From the NCBI GenBank assembly GCA_910584685.1, contig CAJUAO010000015.1, positions 1-64,000 on the forward strand: DNA of 64,000 bases. Reading direction: 5' to 3'. The notes under the pieces are model-generated. The model ran no database searches, was not told the origin of the DNA, and saw nothing but the letters and a program-made list of their open reading frames with translations. This document shows, in pieces, positions 50,646 through 60,072 of this stretch. The stretch comes from an uncultured Lachnospiraceae bacterium (lineage in GTDB: Bacteria; Bacillota; Clostridia; Lachnospirales; Lachnospiraceae). Position 1 is the stretch's first letter. Every line of letters starts with the position of its first letter. The position numbers were made by a program, and so were the translations under genes.

Positions 50646-51623
50646 TTGAGTGAGACACTGTCGCAGGAGGAAATTGATAAACTCTTAAAGGCATTCAGCA
50701 CGGGAGAGCTGGATGCAGACGACTATACGGCCGAGAAGGAAAAGGAAGTTAAGGTATACGATTTCGCAAGACCATCAAAGTTTTCCAAGGAACATCTTCG
50801 AACTCTGGAAAATATATTTGAACATTATGGAAGACTTCTATATACAAATCTTCCGGCATATCTTAGAAAAAACGTACAGGTTGACGTAATGAATGCGGAG
50901 GCGCTGGCATATTCAGAGTTTTCAAACGCCTTGTCAAACCCTGTACTTCTTGGAATAGTCAATTTTGCACCTCTTAGAGGAAACGTTATAATGGAGCTGG
51001 GAACAAATCTTGGCTATGCCATTATAGACAGGATGCTTGGAGGAGAAGGTGAAGCCATTGAGAGAAAGAGAGATTTCACCGAAATTGAAATTATTATAAT
51101 AGAAAGAATTTTAAATATATGTGTTGACCTTTTAAGAGAGCCGTGGCAAAATGTAGTAAATCTTCATCCGAGGCTTGAGAGGATAGAGACAAATCCGCAG
51201 TTTGCGCAGCTTATTTCACCTACGGAGATGATAGCTATAGTTACCATCAGTATTACCATAGGAGAAATAAACGGGCTTATGAATGTATGTCTTCCGTTTA
51301 TTACTTTGGAGGACGTTATGGATAAGCTGAACATAAAGTATTGGTTTTCATCTATGGAAAAGAAGAATGAGGAATCATACGAGGAGGCAATCGAGATTCT
51401 TATTCAAAGGTCGGAGATACCTATTAGAGCTATTCTTGGTCACAGCACAATTTCTGTAAATGATTTTGCAAATATACAGAAGGGTGATATAATAAAGCTG
51501 GACACAACAATAAATAACGAATTGGATGTATATGTAGGAGACATAAAGAAGTTTAAGGCTTTGCCGGGAACTACAAATGATGATTATGCAGTCAGAGTTA
51601 CATCAATCGTAAGGGAGGATTAA
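50646..51623 (+). CDS. fliM: Flagellar motor switch protein FliM
   Basis: The 325-aa protein opens with the CheY-P-binding peptide LSQEEIDKLLKAF, has the middle CheC-like domain (LRTLENIFEHYGRLLYTNLP, IIDRMLGGEGEA) and a C-terminal FliN-like domain. The start is TTG 50646; the strong site GGAGG (50631-50635) lies 10 bases before it, and 5 bases from an ATG at 50641 that reads ATG TTT TGA, whose stop overlaps the TTG. Reinitiation after this two-codon frame is possible. Confidence 0.95.
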   Translation: MSETLSQEEIDKLLKAFSTGELDADDYTAEKEKEVKVYDFARPSKFSKEHLRTLENIFEHYGRLLYTNLPAYLRKNVQVDVMNAEALAYSEFSNALSNPVLLGIVNFAPLRGNVIMELGTNLGYAIIDRMLGGEGEAIERKRDFTEIEIIIIERILNICVDLLREPWQNVVNLHPRLERIETNPQFAQLISPTEMIAIVTISITIGEINGLMNVCLPFITLEDVMDKLNIKYWFSSMEKKNEESYEEAIEILIQRSEIPIRAILGHSTISVNDFANIQKGDIIKLDTTINNELDVYVGDIKKFKALPGTTNDDYAVRVTSIVRED

Positions 51624-51627
51624 TTCA

Positions 51628-52875
51628 ATGGATGGAATGGGACTTTCACAGGAAGAAATAAATGCGCTGCTGAACAACATGGATTCTCCGGAAGCAGATG
51701 AATTAGAAAGTGAAGGGGAACTTTTAACCGGCATGGAAAAGGATGCCATGGGAGAGATTTCCAATATAAGTATGGGAACGGCAGCTACAACATTATCTTC
51801 CCTGGTCAATCAGAAGGTTGATATCACAACACCGACAGTCGCTATTGCAACATGGCCTGATTTGGTTGAAGGATATGATGATAAGTCTTGTGTATTGCTT
51901 CAGATTTCATATAGAGAAGGATTAAATGGCAATAACATATTTGTGTTGGAGGAAAAGGATGTAAAGGTTATCGCAGACCTTATGATGGGAGGCGATGGCA
52001 GAGGTGATATGGAGGGAGAGCTGACAGAGCTTCATCTAAGCGCTATCAGCGAAGCAATGAACCAGATGATGGGTTCGGCCTCCACATCATTGTCATCAAT
52101 GCTTAACATGAAGATAGATATAAGCCCTCCAATTGCAAAGGCAATGGATATGAGTGAGGTTAAGGACGACGAAAGTCTGGCTGAATTTTTAAATGAAGAT
52201 TTTGTAAAAATATCATTTAAAATGACTATCGGTGATTTGGTTGATAGCGCAATTATGCAGTTGTTCCCAGTAGAGTTTTGTAAAACTCTTTGTAATAAAT
52301 TTGGTGTTCAGGGTGGAGATGACACCACTCCTTCTTCTACGGTGGAGGAAGCACCGGCAGCAAGTCAGCAGCCTGCCGCCACAGTTTCCGAGCCGCCGCA
52401 GCCGCAACAGCCAATGCAGCAAATGCAGCAGCCTGTACAGCAGCAGGCTATGCCAATGGGGCAGGATATGTACGGTATGCCTATGAATGGAGGACAGCCA
52501 ATGATGGCTCAGATGCAGGGTATGCCTATGGGATATCCAATGCAGCAAATGCCAATGCAGCAGATGCCAATGCAGAATATTAATGTCCAGCAGGCACAGT
52601 TTCAGGCATTTTCGCCGGAAATTATGGCGATGAATCAAAAGGAAAACATCGATTTAATTATGGATGTGCCTTTGGAAGTTACAGTTGAACTGGGAAGAAC
52701 AAGAAAATCCATTCAGGATATTCTTGAGTTTGCACCGGGTACTATTATTGAACTTAATAAGATAGCAGGCGAGCCGATAGACGTGCTTGTAAACGGCAAG
52801 TATGTAGCTAAGGGCGAGGTTGTTGTTATTGAGGAAAGCTTCGGTGTAAGAGTAACAGAGATTATTAAAAATTAG
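51628..52875 (+). CDS. fliY: Switch protein FliY (CheC-like phosphatase plus FliN)
   Basis: The 415-aa protein has an N-terminal LSQEEINALL like FliM, a CheC-type domain with both phosphatase motifs (DAMGEISN and SAISEAMN, each an ExxN site), a Gln/Met/Pro-rich linker of about 95 residues (nt 52310-52600) and a C-terminal FliN domain (VPLEVTVELGRTRKSIQDIL). FliY both builds the C ring and dephosphorylates CheY-P. The linker is unusually long and repetitive (MQQMPMQ type). It starts 4 bp after fliM. Confidence 0.94.
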   Translation: MDGMGLSQEEINALLNNMDSPEADELESEGELLTGMEKDAMGEISNISMGTAATTLSSLVNQKVDITTPTVAIATWPDLVEGYDDKSCVLLQISYREGLNGNNIFVLEEKDVKVIADLMMGGDGRGDMEGELTELHLSAISEAMNQMMGSASTSLSSMLNMKIDISPPIAKAMDMSEVKDDESLAEFLNEDFVKISFKMTIGDLVDSAIMQLFPVEFCKTLCNKFGVQGGDDTTPSSTVEEAPAASQQPAATVSEPPQPQQPMQQMQQPVQQQAMPMGQDMYGMPMNGGQPMMAQMQGMPMGYPMQQMPMQQMPMQNINVQQAQFQAFSPEIMAMNQKENIDLIMDVPLEVTVELGRTRKSIQDILEFAPGTIIELNKIAGEPIDVLVNGKYVAKGEVVVIEESFGVRVTEIIKN

Positions 52876-52902
52876 TCATAAAACGATAGGAGAGATAAGA
52901 GT

Positions 52903-53265
52903 ATGGCAAAGAATATTTTAATTTGCGATGATGCTGCGTTCATGAGAATGATGATTAAGGACATTCTTACAAAGAATGGATATAATGTGGCAGGAGAGGC
53001 AGAAAACGGCAAAGTAGCAGTAGAGAAATATGCTGAGCTTAAGCCGGATCTTGTTATGATGGATATTACAATGCCGGAGATGGATGGAATTCAGGCATTA
53101 AAGAAAATCAAAGAATCCGACCCGGGAGCCGTTGTTATAATGTGTTCAGCTATGGGACAGCAGGCTATGGTTATAGAATCCATTCAGTCAGGAGCAAAGG
53201 ACTTTATTGTAAAGCCTTTTGAGCATGACAGAGTTATAGAAGCTGTTAAAAAAGCAGTTGGTTAA
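52903..53265 (+). CDS. cheY: Chemotaxis response regulator CheY
   Basis: The 120-aa single receiver domain has the acidic pair D9/D10, phospho-acceptor Asp54 (LVMMDITMPEMDG), the Thr/Ser switch at VVIMCSAMG and IVKPF Lys. In this operon position, behind fliM and fliY, it is CheY, phosphorylated by CheA and dephosphorylated by FliY, and it biases motor rotation. GGAGAGATAAGAGT precedes the ATG. Confidence 0.94.
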   Translation: MAKNILICDDAAFMRMMIKDILTKNGYNVAGEAENGKVAVEKYAELKPDLVMMDITMPEMDGIQALKKIKESDPGAVVIMCSAMGQQAMVIESIQSGAKDFIVKPFEHDRVIEAVKKAVG

Positions 53266-53266
53266 T

Positions 53267-53662
53267 ATGTGTATATATTCAGGCGTAGGCGTACACCATT
53301 CGGTGTACGCTTTGGGCAGTAGTGGTATAGGACAATTTATAGTATCAGTTTTTATTCTTGCGGTTGTCATTGTGCTATGCTATTTTACTACCAGATTTAT
53401 AGCTAATTATCAAAAGGGCATTGTAGGTAAGGGAAATATTGAAATACTGGAAGCTAAGAGCCTTGGAAATAATAAGTATATAGAGATAGTCAGAATAGGT
53501 GAGGAATGTTTTGCCATTGGAGTGGCAAAGGATAACATTACGTTTATATCTAAGGTTGACAGGGATACCCTTAAGATAGAGCAGCCACAGGCAAATAAGA
53601 CAAAAGAGAGCTTTTCACAGCTTTTGGACAAGCTTAAAAACGGCAGATTAAATAATAAGTAG
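53267..53662 (+). CDS. fliO: Flagellar biosynthetic protein FliO
   Basis: The 131-aa protein has one membrane helix (about residues 20-43, IVSVFILAVVIVLCYFTTRF) and a cytoplasmic domain (IEILEAKSLGNNKYIEIVRI) of the FliO/FliZ type. It helps assemble FliP. ATG 53267 follows the cheY stop directly; the ribosome site is weak, and a TTG 9 bp upstream within cheY is another option, so coupling to cheY translation is likely. Confidence 0.86.
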   Translation: MCIYSGVGVHHSVYALGSSGIGQFIVSVFILAVVIVLCYFTTRFIANYQKGIVGKGNIEILEAKSLGNNKYIEIVRIGEECFAIGVAKDNITFISKVDRDTLKIEQPQANKTKESFSQLLDKLKNGRLNNK

Positions 53663-53676
53663 TAGGAGATAGAACA

Positions 53677-54513
53677 ATGAAAAAATATGCTAAAAAAATA
53701 TGTGTACTATTACTTATGGTTTTGATTGTTTTTATGGTTTCCGGTAATACAAGCTATGCAACCGGGGAAGGAGAGCCGTCGGCAGGTGAAGACGATATAA
53801 CTCAGGAAGGCAATAATCCCAATGATGTGCTTGATGACAATTCTCTTTTTGGCATAAACATATCTACATTGGGAGAAACAGGAGGCATTGCCAGCGCTTT
53901 ACAGATAGTTATAATTCTTACTATTATAGCGTTATGTCCGTCTATATTGATAATGCTTACATCATTTACCAGAATACTTGTTGTAATGCATTTTACAAGG
54001 GCGGCTCTTAACACACAGACGGCGCCGCCTAATCAGATACTTATTGGAATATCGTTGTTTTTAACCTTTTTTATAATGGCGCCTGTGTTTGAAAATATAT
54101 ATGAAAATGCATATGTGCCATTGTCAAAGAATGAAATTACCCAGGATGAAGCTTTAGATGCGGCAGTAGAACCCCTTAGGGATTTTATGTTCAAGAATGT
54201 TGACGATAAGGATTTAGATGCCATGTGCAGTATAGCAGGCTTAGAAAGCGTAAGCTCAAGAGATGAGGTACCAACTTCTGTTCTTATACCAAGCTTTATT
54301 ATAAGTGAGCTGAGGGTGGCATTTTTTATTGGATTTCTGGTATATATTCCGTTTCTCGTTATAGACATGGTCGTCGCCTCCGTGCTTATGTCCATGGGTA
54401 TGATGATGCTGCCGCCTACAACAATATCTATGCCTTTTAAGATACTGTTATTTGTGCTGGCGGACGGATGGAATCTTATTATAGTAAATCTTGTTCAAAC
54501 CATAAATGTATAG
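53677..54513 (+). CDS. fliP: Flagellar export gate protein FliP
   Basis: The 278-aa protein starts with a cleavable signal peptide (about 27 residues, ending SGNTSYATG) and has four helices with the FliP signature SFTRILVVMHFTRAALNTQTAP and FIISELRVAFFIGFLVYIPF. Five FliP form the export channel core with FliQ and FliR, encoded next. GTAGGAG precedes the ATG. Confidence 0.96.
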   Translation: MKKYAKKICVLLLMVLIVFMVSGNTSYATGEGEPSAGEDDITQEGNNPNDVLDDNSLFGINISTLGETGGIASALQIVIILTIIALCPSILIMLTSFTRILVVMHFTRAALNTQTAPPNQILIGISLFLTFFIMAPVFENIYENAYVPLSKNEITQDEALDAAVEPLRDFMFKNVDDKDLDAMCSIAGLESVSSRDEVPTSVLIPSFIISELRVAFFIGFLVYIPFLVIDMVVASVLMSMGMMMLPPTTISMPFKILLFVLADGWNLIIVNLVQTINV

Positions 54514-54540
54514 CTATGACGGTTTTAGAAAGGAAATACT

Positions 54541-54807
54541 ATGACAACAGAAGCAGTATTAAATATAGCAAGTGAAGCTATTTGGACTATTATACAGGTT
54601 TCGGCGCCATTGCTGCTGATATCCTTAGTGGTAGGACTTGTAATAAGTATATTCCAGACAGTTACATCAATACAGGAACAGACATTGACGTTTATACCTA
54701 AAATACTTGTTATTTTCATGGGTATGTTGATATTCGGTTCCTTTATTTTAGATACAATAGTATCATTTATGCAGGAACTTTGGAGCAGCTTTGGAGCGTA
54801 TTTATAA
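54541..54807 (+). CDS. fliQ: Flagellar export gate protein FliQ
   Basis: The 88-aa protein consists of two hydrophobic hairpin helices with TVTSIQEQTLTFIPKILVIF, the FliQ signature. It lines the FliP-FliR channel. GAAAGGAAA precedes the ATG, and fliR begins with the base after its stop. Confidence 0.96.
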   Translation: MTTEAVLNIASEAIWTIIQVSAPLLLISLVVGLVISIFQTVTSIQEQTLTFIPKILVIFMGMLIFGSFILDTIVSFMQELWSSFGAYL

Positions 54808-55584
54808 ATGTTAAATATTACTATTTCACAACAGGATATAGAGGTATTTTTTCTGGTATTAGTAAGAATAGCCAGCTTTGTATCGGTTGCTCCTTTCTTT
54901 GGAGAGTCAAATGTGCCCGTAAGATATAAGCTTGCGTTTGCAATAGGACTCTCATATTTGATTTATCTCATCATACCTGATGTGAGCCTGCCCTATGATA
55001 CAACCTTAGGTTATGCCACGCTTATTATAAAGGAAAGCATAGTGGGACTTTTGGTTGGTTTTTCAGCATATATATGCAATACAATAGTTTTATTTGCAGG
55101 AAGAATCATAGATATGGATATTGGCTTGTCAATGGCAAACCTTTATGACCCGTCTACAAGGCAGCAGGTTTCCTTAAACGGAAGCTTTTACCAGAGAGTA
55201 ATCATGATTCTTCTTATTTTGTCAGGTATGCATCTGTATCTTTTAGGCGCCATAAAGGATACCTTTACGCTCATTCCTATAGGAGGCTTAAGCTTTAATA
55301 TGAGTCTGTATAATTCATTTATAGGGTTTCTGGCAGACTATTTTATTATAGGCTTTCGTATAATTCTTCCTATATTTGCAGTTATTCTTATAGTAAACTG
55401 CGCCATGGGAATAATGACTAAGGTAGCTCCACAGATACATATGTTTTCTGTGGGAATGCAGATAAAGATACTTATAGGACTGCTTGCATTGTTTATGACT
55501 ATTATACTTTTGCCAAATATAGCAGATGTTCTTTTTGATGAAATGAAAACCATGGTAGTAGAAGCAATAAGGGGAATGAGCTAA
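54808..55584 (+). CDS. fliR: Flagellar export gate protein FliR
   Basis: The 258-aa polytopic protein has the FliR features LVRIASFVSVAPFFGESNVP near the N-terminus and RIIDMDIGLSMANLYDPSTR in the middle, with about six helices. One FliR copy completes the export channel with FliP and FliQ. It begins immediately after fliQ and ends one base before flhB, so the gate genes are tightly coupled. Confidence 0.95.
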   Translation: MLNITISQQDIEVFFLVLVRIASFVSVAPFFGESNVPVRYKLAFAIGLSYLIYLIIPDVSLPYDTTLGYATLIIKESIVGLLVGFSAYICNTIVLFAGRIIDMDIGLSMANLYDPSTRQQVSLNGSFYQRVIMILLILSGMHLYLLGAIKDTFTLIPIGGLSFNMSLYNSFIGFLADYFIIGFRIILPIFAVILIVNCAMGIMTKVAPQIHMFSVGMQIKILIGLLALFMTIILLPNIADVLFDEMKTMVVEAIRGMS

Positions 55585-55585
55585 A

Positions 55586-56701
55586 GTGAATTACTTACGA
55601 TATAACCTTCAGTTATTTGCAAAGGATGGCCCGGGCGGAGAAAAAACAGAGCCCGCCACCCAAAAGAAGCTTGACGATGCGAGAAAGGAAGGTCAGGTAG
55701 CAAAGAGCACCGAAATTGTCAATGCCATATATTTACTGGTTATTTTTTATGTTTTGAAGTTTTTGCTTGGCATGATGGGAGAGGGCATACTTGAAAGCTT
55801 TACTACGGCGTATGGGTTTATTCCCACATATGCCGCCGGGTCAGAGAATATAGTAAATGTGGGAACCACAGCTTTCATTATGAAAGAGATTTTTTTAAAA
55901 ATAATAGTTATTCTGCTTCCTGTATTTGCAATTACATTTTTATTAAATTTTGTTTTAAATGTTGCGCAGGTAAAATGGAAACCTACCGGAAAGCCGCTGC
56001 AGCCTAAGTTTAATAAGCTTAGTCCAATGAAGGGAATTAAGAGGATTTTTTCAAAGCAGTCCCTTATAAATTTATTAAAATCCATTGCTGTAGTGGGAAT
56101 ATGTATATATATTATATACAGCGAATGGCTCAGCAATTATGCATTGCTGTACAGTCTTTATGATATGTCCTTTATGGAATCCATAGAGACCGTGGGAAAT
56201 ATAGCCCTTGACATATGTATACGCATAAGCGTTGTATATATTTTTATAGGCTTTGCAGATTATATCTTTCAAAAAAGAAAATTTAACGAGGATATGAAGA
56301 TGACAAAGCAGGAGGTAAAGGATGAGTACAAAAATACAGAAGGAGACCCGCAGATAAAAGGACAGCAGAGGCGGAGAATGAGAGAAGCATCCCAGAGGCG
56401 TATGATGCAGCAGCTGCCGGAGGCAGATGTGGTAATTACAAACCCTACGCATTTTGCGGTTGCATTAAAATATGATTTGGATATAGCGCCTGCTCCTATA
56501 GTACTGGCTAAGGGAGAGGATTATCTTGCCCAGAAGATAAAGGAAGCGGCTAAGGAGTACGGCATTGAAATATATGAAAATAAGCCTCTTGCCAGAGCAT
56601 TGTACCAAAGTGTCGATGTAGGCGAGGAGATACCTCAGGAGCTTTATCAGGCTGTAGCTGAGGTACTGGCATTTGTTTACAGTATAAAGAATAAGCAGTA
56701 A
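55586..56701 (+). CDS. flhB: Flagellar export specificity switch FlhB
   Basis: The 371-aa protein has the N-terminal GEKTEPATQKKLDDARKEG signature, four membrane helices and the autocleavage NPTH motif (Asn286-Pro-Thr-His289 in VVITNPTHFAVAL). Cleavage at that motif, with FliK, switches export from hook to filament proteins. The start is GTG 55586, one base after the fliR stop; a weak purine-rich stretch (ggggaa) stands for a ribosome site. Confidence 0.95.
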   Translation: MNYLRYNLQLFAKDGPGGEKTEPATQKKLDDARKEGQVAKSTEIVNAIYLLVIFYVLKFLLGMMGEGILESFTTAYGFIPTYAAGSENIVNVGTTAFIMKEIFLKIIVILLPVFAITFLLNFVLNVAQVKWKPTGKPLQPKFNKLSPMKGIKRIFSKQSLINLLKSIAVVGICIYIIYSEWLSNYALLYSLYDMSFMESIETVGNIALDICIRISVVYIFIGFADYIFQKRKFNEDMKMTKQEVKDEYKNTEGDPQIKGQQRRRMREASQRRMMQQLPEADVVITNPTHFAVALKYDLDIAPAPIVLAKGEDYLAQKIKEAAKEYGIEIYENKPLARALYQSVDVGEEIPQELYQAVAEVLAFVYSIKNKQ

Positions 56702-56766
56702 TAATTACTATTATAATATATGGATGATTTTGAGAAAGGATAAATGCGGTCAGCATAGGATAAACC

Positions 56767-58803
56767 ATGAAAAAGACAGATATCGGACTTGGCCTTTATA
56801 TAATGGCCGCTATAGTATTTCTTATTATAAGACTTCCAAGCGGTCTTTTAGATGTTTTTATGGCTTTAAATATAGCAATAGCCCTTGTAGTTTTGTTTAA
56901 TTCCATATTTTCAAAGGAAGCGCTTGATATGTCGTCGTTTCCTACATTACTGCTCTTTACCACAATATTTAGAATTTCATTAAATGTTTCTTCTACAAAG
57001 CTTATTCTGGGACAGGGAGATGCGGGGCATGTAGTTGAAGCCTTCGGTAATTTTGTCGGAGGAGGAAACATAATCCTTGGAGCAGTTATATTCATTATCC
57101 TTATTTTAGTACAGATGATGGTTATCAATAAGGGTTCTGAAAGAGTTGCCGAGGTTACGGCCAGATTTACACTGGACGCAATGCCAGGTAAACAGATGGC
57201 TATAGATGCAGATTTAAACACAGGAGCAATTACCGATAAGCAGGCGCAGGAGCGCCGAGCGAAGCTCCAGCAGGAATCAGCCTTTTACGGGGCCATGGAC
57301 GGTGCCGTTAAGTACGTTAAGGGAGACGCCATTGCCGGTCTTATCATCACGGTTATAAACTTTGTAGGCGGTCTTTTGATGGGCGTGCTTATGGGTGGAA
57401 TGGAATTGTCAGAGGCTATTGATAAGTATACACTGCTTACTATCGGAGACGGACTGGTAAGCTCTATTCCATCGCTTGCCATATCCCTTGCAACAGGTAT
57501 TCTTGTTACGAAGAATTCAGATTCCTCTGAGCTTGGCGATATTGTATTTACACAGTTGTTTGGAATTCCAAAGGTTCTCTGGGCAGTTGGCGCCGTACTG
57601 GCAATGCTTGGTATTATTACGGAGCTTCCTATATACGTCTTTGTACCTCTTGGAGCCCTCTGCATATACTTAGGCTTCAGAATGAGAGACGCCGAGGGCA
57701 GAAGCCAGATTGAGGATGAGGTAGACGCTGAACAGGAGCAGGCAGATGAAATAAGAAAGCCTGAAAATGTAGTGTCTCTTTTACAGGTTGACCCTATTGA
57801 GCTTGAATTTGGATATGGAATAATTCCTCTTGCCGATGTCAGTCAGGGTGGAGACCTTATAGACAGAGTTGTTATGATACGACGGCAGATAGCTCTTGAG
57901 CTTGGTACGGTTGTGCCTATTATCCGTATGAGAGATAATATACAGCTTAATCCAAACCAGTATATAATAAAGATAAAGGGAATAAAGGTAAGTGAGGGAG
58001 AAATCCTTTTTGACCACTACATGGCCATGAATCCGGGAAATGTAGAGGAGGAAATATCAGGTATACCTACCTTTGAGCCATCCTTCCATCTGCCGGCAAT
58101 ATGGATAACCGAGGCGCAGCGGGAAAGAGCGGAGGCGCTGGGCTATACTGTAGTAGACCCTCCTTCTATAATTGCAACACATCTTACGGAGATAGTAAGG
58201 ACATATATTGACGAGCTTCTCACAAGGCAGGATGTTCAAAATCTTATATCAAATGTTAAGGAATCAAATCCTACCCTTATTGAAGAGCTTGTGCCAAAGC
58301 TTTTAGGAGTGGGAGAAATACAGAAGGTACTGCAAAATCTTTTAAAGGAGGGCATTTCCATAAGAGATTTGCTTACTATTTTTGAAACCCTTGCAGACCA
58401 CGCAGTAGTTACAAGAGATACTGATGTGCTTACGGAATATGCAAGGCAAAGTCTTAAGAGGGCAATATCAAACAGATTTTTTGCACCTAATGAGACTACT
58501 ACGGTAGTTACCCTTGACCCTTCCATAGAACAGCAGATTATGGGAGCGGTAAAGCAGACGGAGCAGGGCTCATATATAGCCCTTGACCCGGAGGTAAATC
58601 AAAAGATATTAAAGAGTACGGAGGCGGAAATAAAGAAGATGGAGGATATGGGAAAGATACCTATTATCGTCACGTCTCCTATTGTGAGAATGTATTATAA
58701 GAAGCTTACCCAGGACTATTATAAGGATTTAATAGTCGTTTCATATAATGAGATAGAATCAAATATTGAGTTGCAGTCAGTTGGAATGGTAAGCATTGCT
58801 TAA
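56767..58803 (+). CDS. flhA: Flagellar export gate protein FlhA
   Basis: The 678-aa protein has eight N-terminal helices (LGLYIMAAIVFLIIRLPSGL, SFPTLLLFTTIFRISLNVSS), the conserved cytoplasmic FHIPEP-type loop (ERVAEVTARFTLDAMPGKQM, DGAVKYVKGDAIAGLIIT) and a large C-terminal docking domain (LEFGYGIIPLADVSQGGDLI). It forms the nonameric export ring. It follows flhB by 65 bp with AGGATAAACC before the ATG. Confidence 0.97.
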   Translation: MKKTDIGLGLYIMAAIVFLIIRLPSGLLDVFMALNIAIALVVLFNSIFSKEALDMSSFPTLLLFTTIFRISLNVSSTKLILGQGDAGHVVEAFGNFVGGGNIILGAVIFIILILVQMMVINKGSERVAEVTARFTLDAMPGKQMAIDADLNTGAITDKQAQERRAKLQQESAFYGAMDGAVKYVKGDAIAGLIITVINFVGGLLMGVLMGGMELSEAIDKYTLLTIGDGLVSSIPSLAISLATGILVTKNSDSSELGDIVFTQLFGIPKVLWAVGAVLAMLGIITELPIYVFVPLGALCIYLGFRMRDAEGRSQIEDEVDAEQEQADEIRKPENVVSLLQVDPIELEFGYGIIPLADVSQGGDLIDRVVMIRRQIALELGTVVPIIRMRDNIQLNPNQYIIKIKGIKVSEGEILFDHYMAMNPGNVEEEISGIPTFEPSFHLPAIWITEAQRERAEALGYTVVDPPSIIATHLTEIVRTYIDELLTRQDVQNLISNVKESNPTLIEELVPKLLGVGEIQKVLQNLLKEGISIRDLLTIFETLADHAVVTRDTDVLTEYARQSLKRAISNRFFAPNETTTVVTLDPSIEQQIMGAVKQTEQGSYIALDPEVNQKILKSTEAEIKKMEDMGKIPIIVTSPIVRMYYKKLTQDYYKDLIVVSYNEIESNIELQSVGMVSIA

Positions 58804-58827
58804 TTTGGAAAGGAGAAGCACTGATTT

Positions 58828-60033
58828 ATGATAATCAAGAAATTTCAGGCAGGGACAGAGGCTGAAGCCATTATAAAAGCGAAGGATGAGATGGGAAGCG
58901 GAGCTGTCGTACTTAATATAAAAACAATTAAACACAGGGGAATTTCAAGGTTATTTAAAAAGGATTATGTTGAAGTGACTGCTGCCATTGAGGAAATGCA
59001 GCACGTTACAGCTCCTATTCCGCAGCTTCCAAAAATAAATATTGCTGTGGATAACGCATATAAATCATCAGGAAGCTACACAATGGAGCCGTCATCAAAC
59101 GTCATTGAGGAAAAGCTGAACAGTCTTCAGACCATGCTTGAGAATAGAATGAAGGCCTCCGAGCTTGAAAAGGAGGATGATAATGAAAAGGATTTGGCTG
59201 AAACGGCAGAAGACACTAAGGAGGAGGCACAGGGGCTTAAATTTATAAAGCTTATATATAATCAGCTTATAGATAATGAGGTTAATGAAAAGTATGTAAA
59301 CCAAATAATGGGAGAGATACAGACAGCCCTTAAGAAGGAGGCGACTGTCGACAGTATACTGGCAGCAGTGTACCAAAAAATTATATTAAAGATAGGACAG
59401 CCAAAGACAATAGAGGCTGAGGAGGGAAAGAGAAAGGTTGTATTTTTTATGGGGCCTACAGGCGTAGGAAAAACTACAACCATAGCAAAGCTCGCATCAT
59501 ATTTTAAGCTTGAAAAAAAGCTTAAGGTGGCGCTGATTACGTCGGATACATACAGAATAGCTGCAGTGGAGCAGCTTAGAACATACGCGGGAATACTTGA
59601 TGTACCTTTAAGCGTAATTTATACCATAGAGGAGATGAATCAGGCAGTTGACGCTTACAGGGATTACGATTTGATTTTGGTGGATACGGCGGGAAGAACT
59701 CATAAAAATAATGAGCAGTGCAACGAGCTTATGCATCTGATAAAGGATTCAAGAGTTGACGAGAACACGGTTAAGGAAGTATACCTTGTGCTTAGCGCAA
59801 CCACAAAATATAAGGATTTAATTAAGATAAACGAGGCATTCGGCCATGTAAATAATTACAATATTATTTTTACAAAGCTTGATGAGACATCGTGTCTTGG
59901 AAATATACTTAACATGAAATTAAACACAGGCGTAAGCATATCATACGTGACAAGCGGACAGGTAGTTCCGGACGATATAAGTATACTTGACCCGCAGAAG
60001 ATAGCAAGAAGTCTTTTGGGAAGCAATGAGTAA
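58828..60033 (+). CDS. flhF: Flagellar SRP-like GTPase FlhF
   Basis: The 401-aa protein has an N-terminal basic domain (IIKKFQAGTEAEAIIKAKDE), an acidic linker and a C-terminal SRP-type NG domain with the P-loop FMGPTGVGKTTTIAKLA (about residues 206-222), DTYRIAAVEQLRTYA and DTAGRTHKN. It sets where and when flagella are built. GGAAAGGAGAAG precedes the ATG, and flhG follows by 39 bp. Confidence 0.95.
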   Translation: MIIKKFQAGTEAEAIIKAKDEMGSGAVVLNIKTIKHRGISRLFKKDYVEVTAAIEEMQHVTAPIPQLPKINIAVDNAYKSSGSYTMEPSSNVIEEKLNSLQTMLENRMKASELEKEDDNEKDLAETAEDTKEEAQGLKFIKLIYNQLIDNEVNEKYVNQIMGEIQTALKKEATVDSILAAVYQKIILKIGQPKTIEAEEGKRKVVFFMGPTGVGKTTTIAKLASYFKLEKKLKVALITSDTYRIAAVEQLRTYAGILDVPLSVIYTIEEMNQAVDAYRDYDLILVDTAGRTHKNNEQCNELMHLIKDSRVDENTVKEVYLVLSATTKYKDLIKINEAFGHVNNYNIIFTKLDETSCLGNILNMKLNTGVSISYVTSGQVVPDDISILDPQKIARSLLGSNE

Positions 60034-60072
60034 ATCCGCTGATATTGATTAAGAGAAAGGAAAAGGTTTTAA

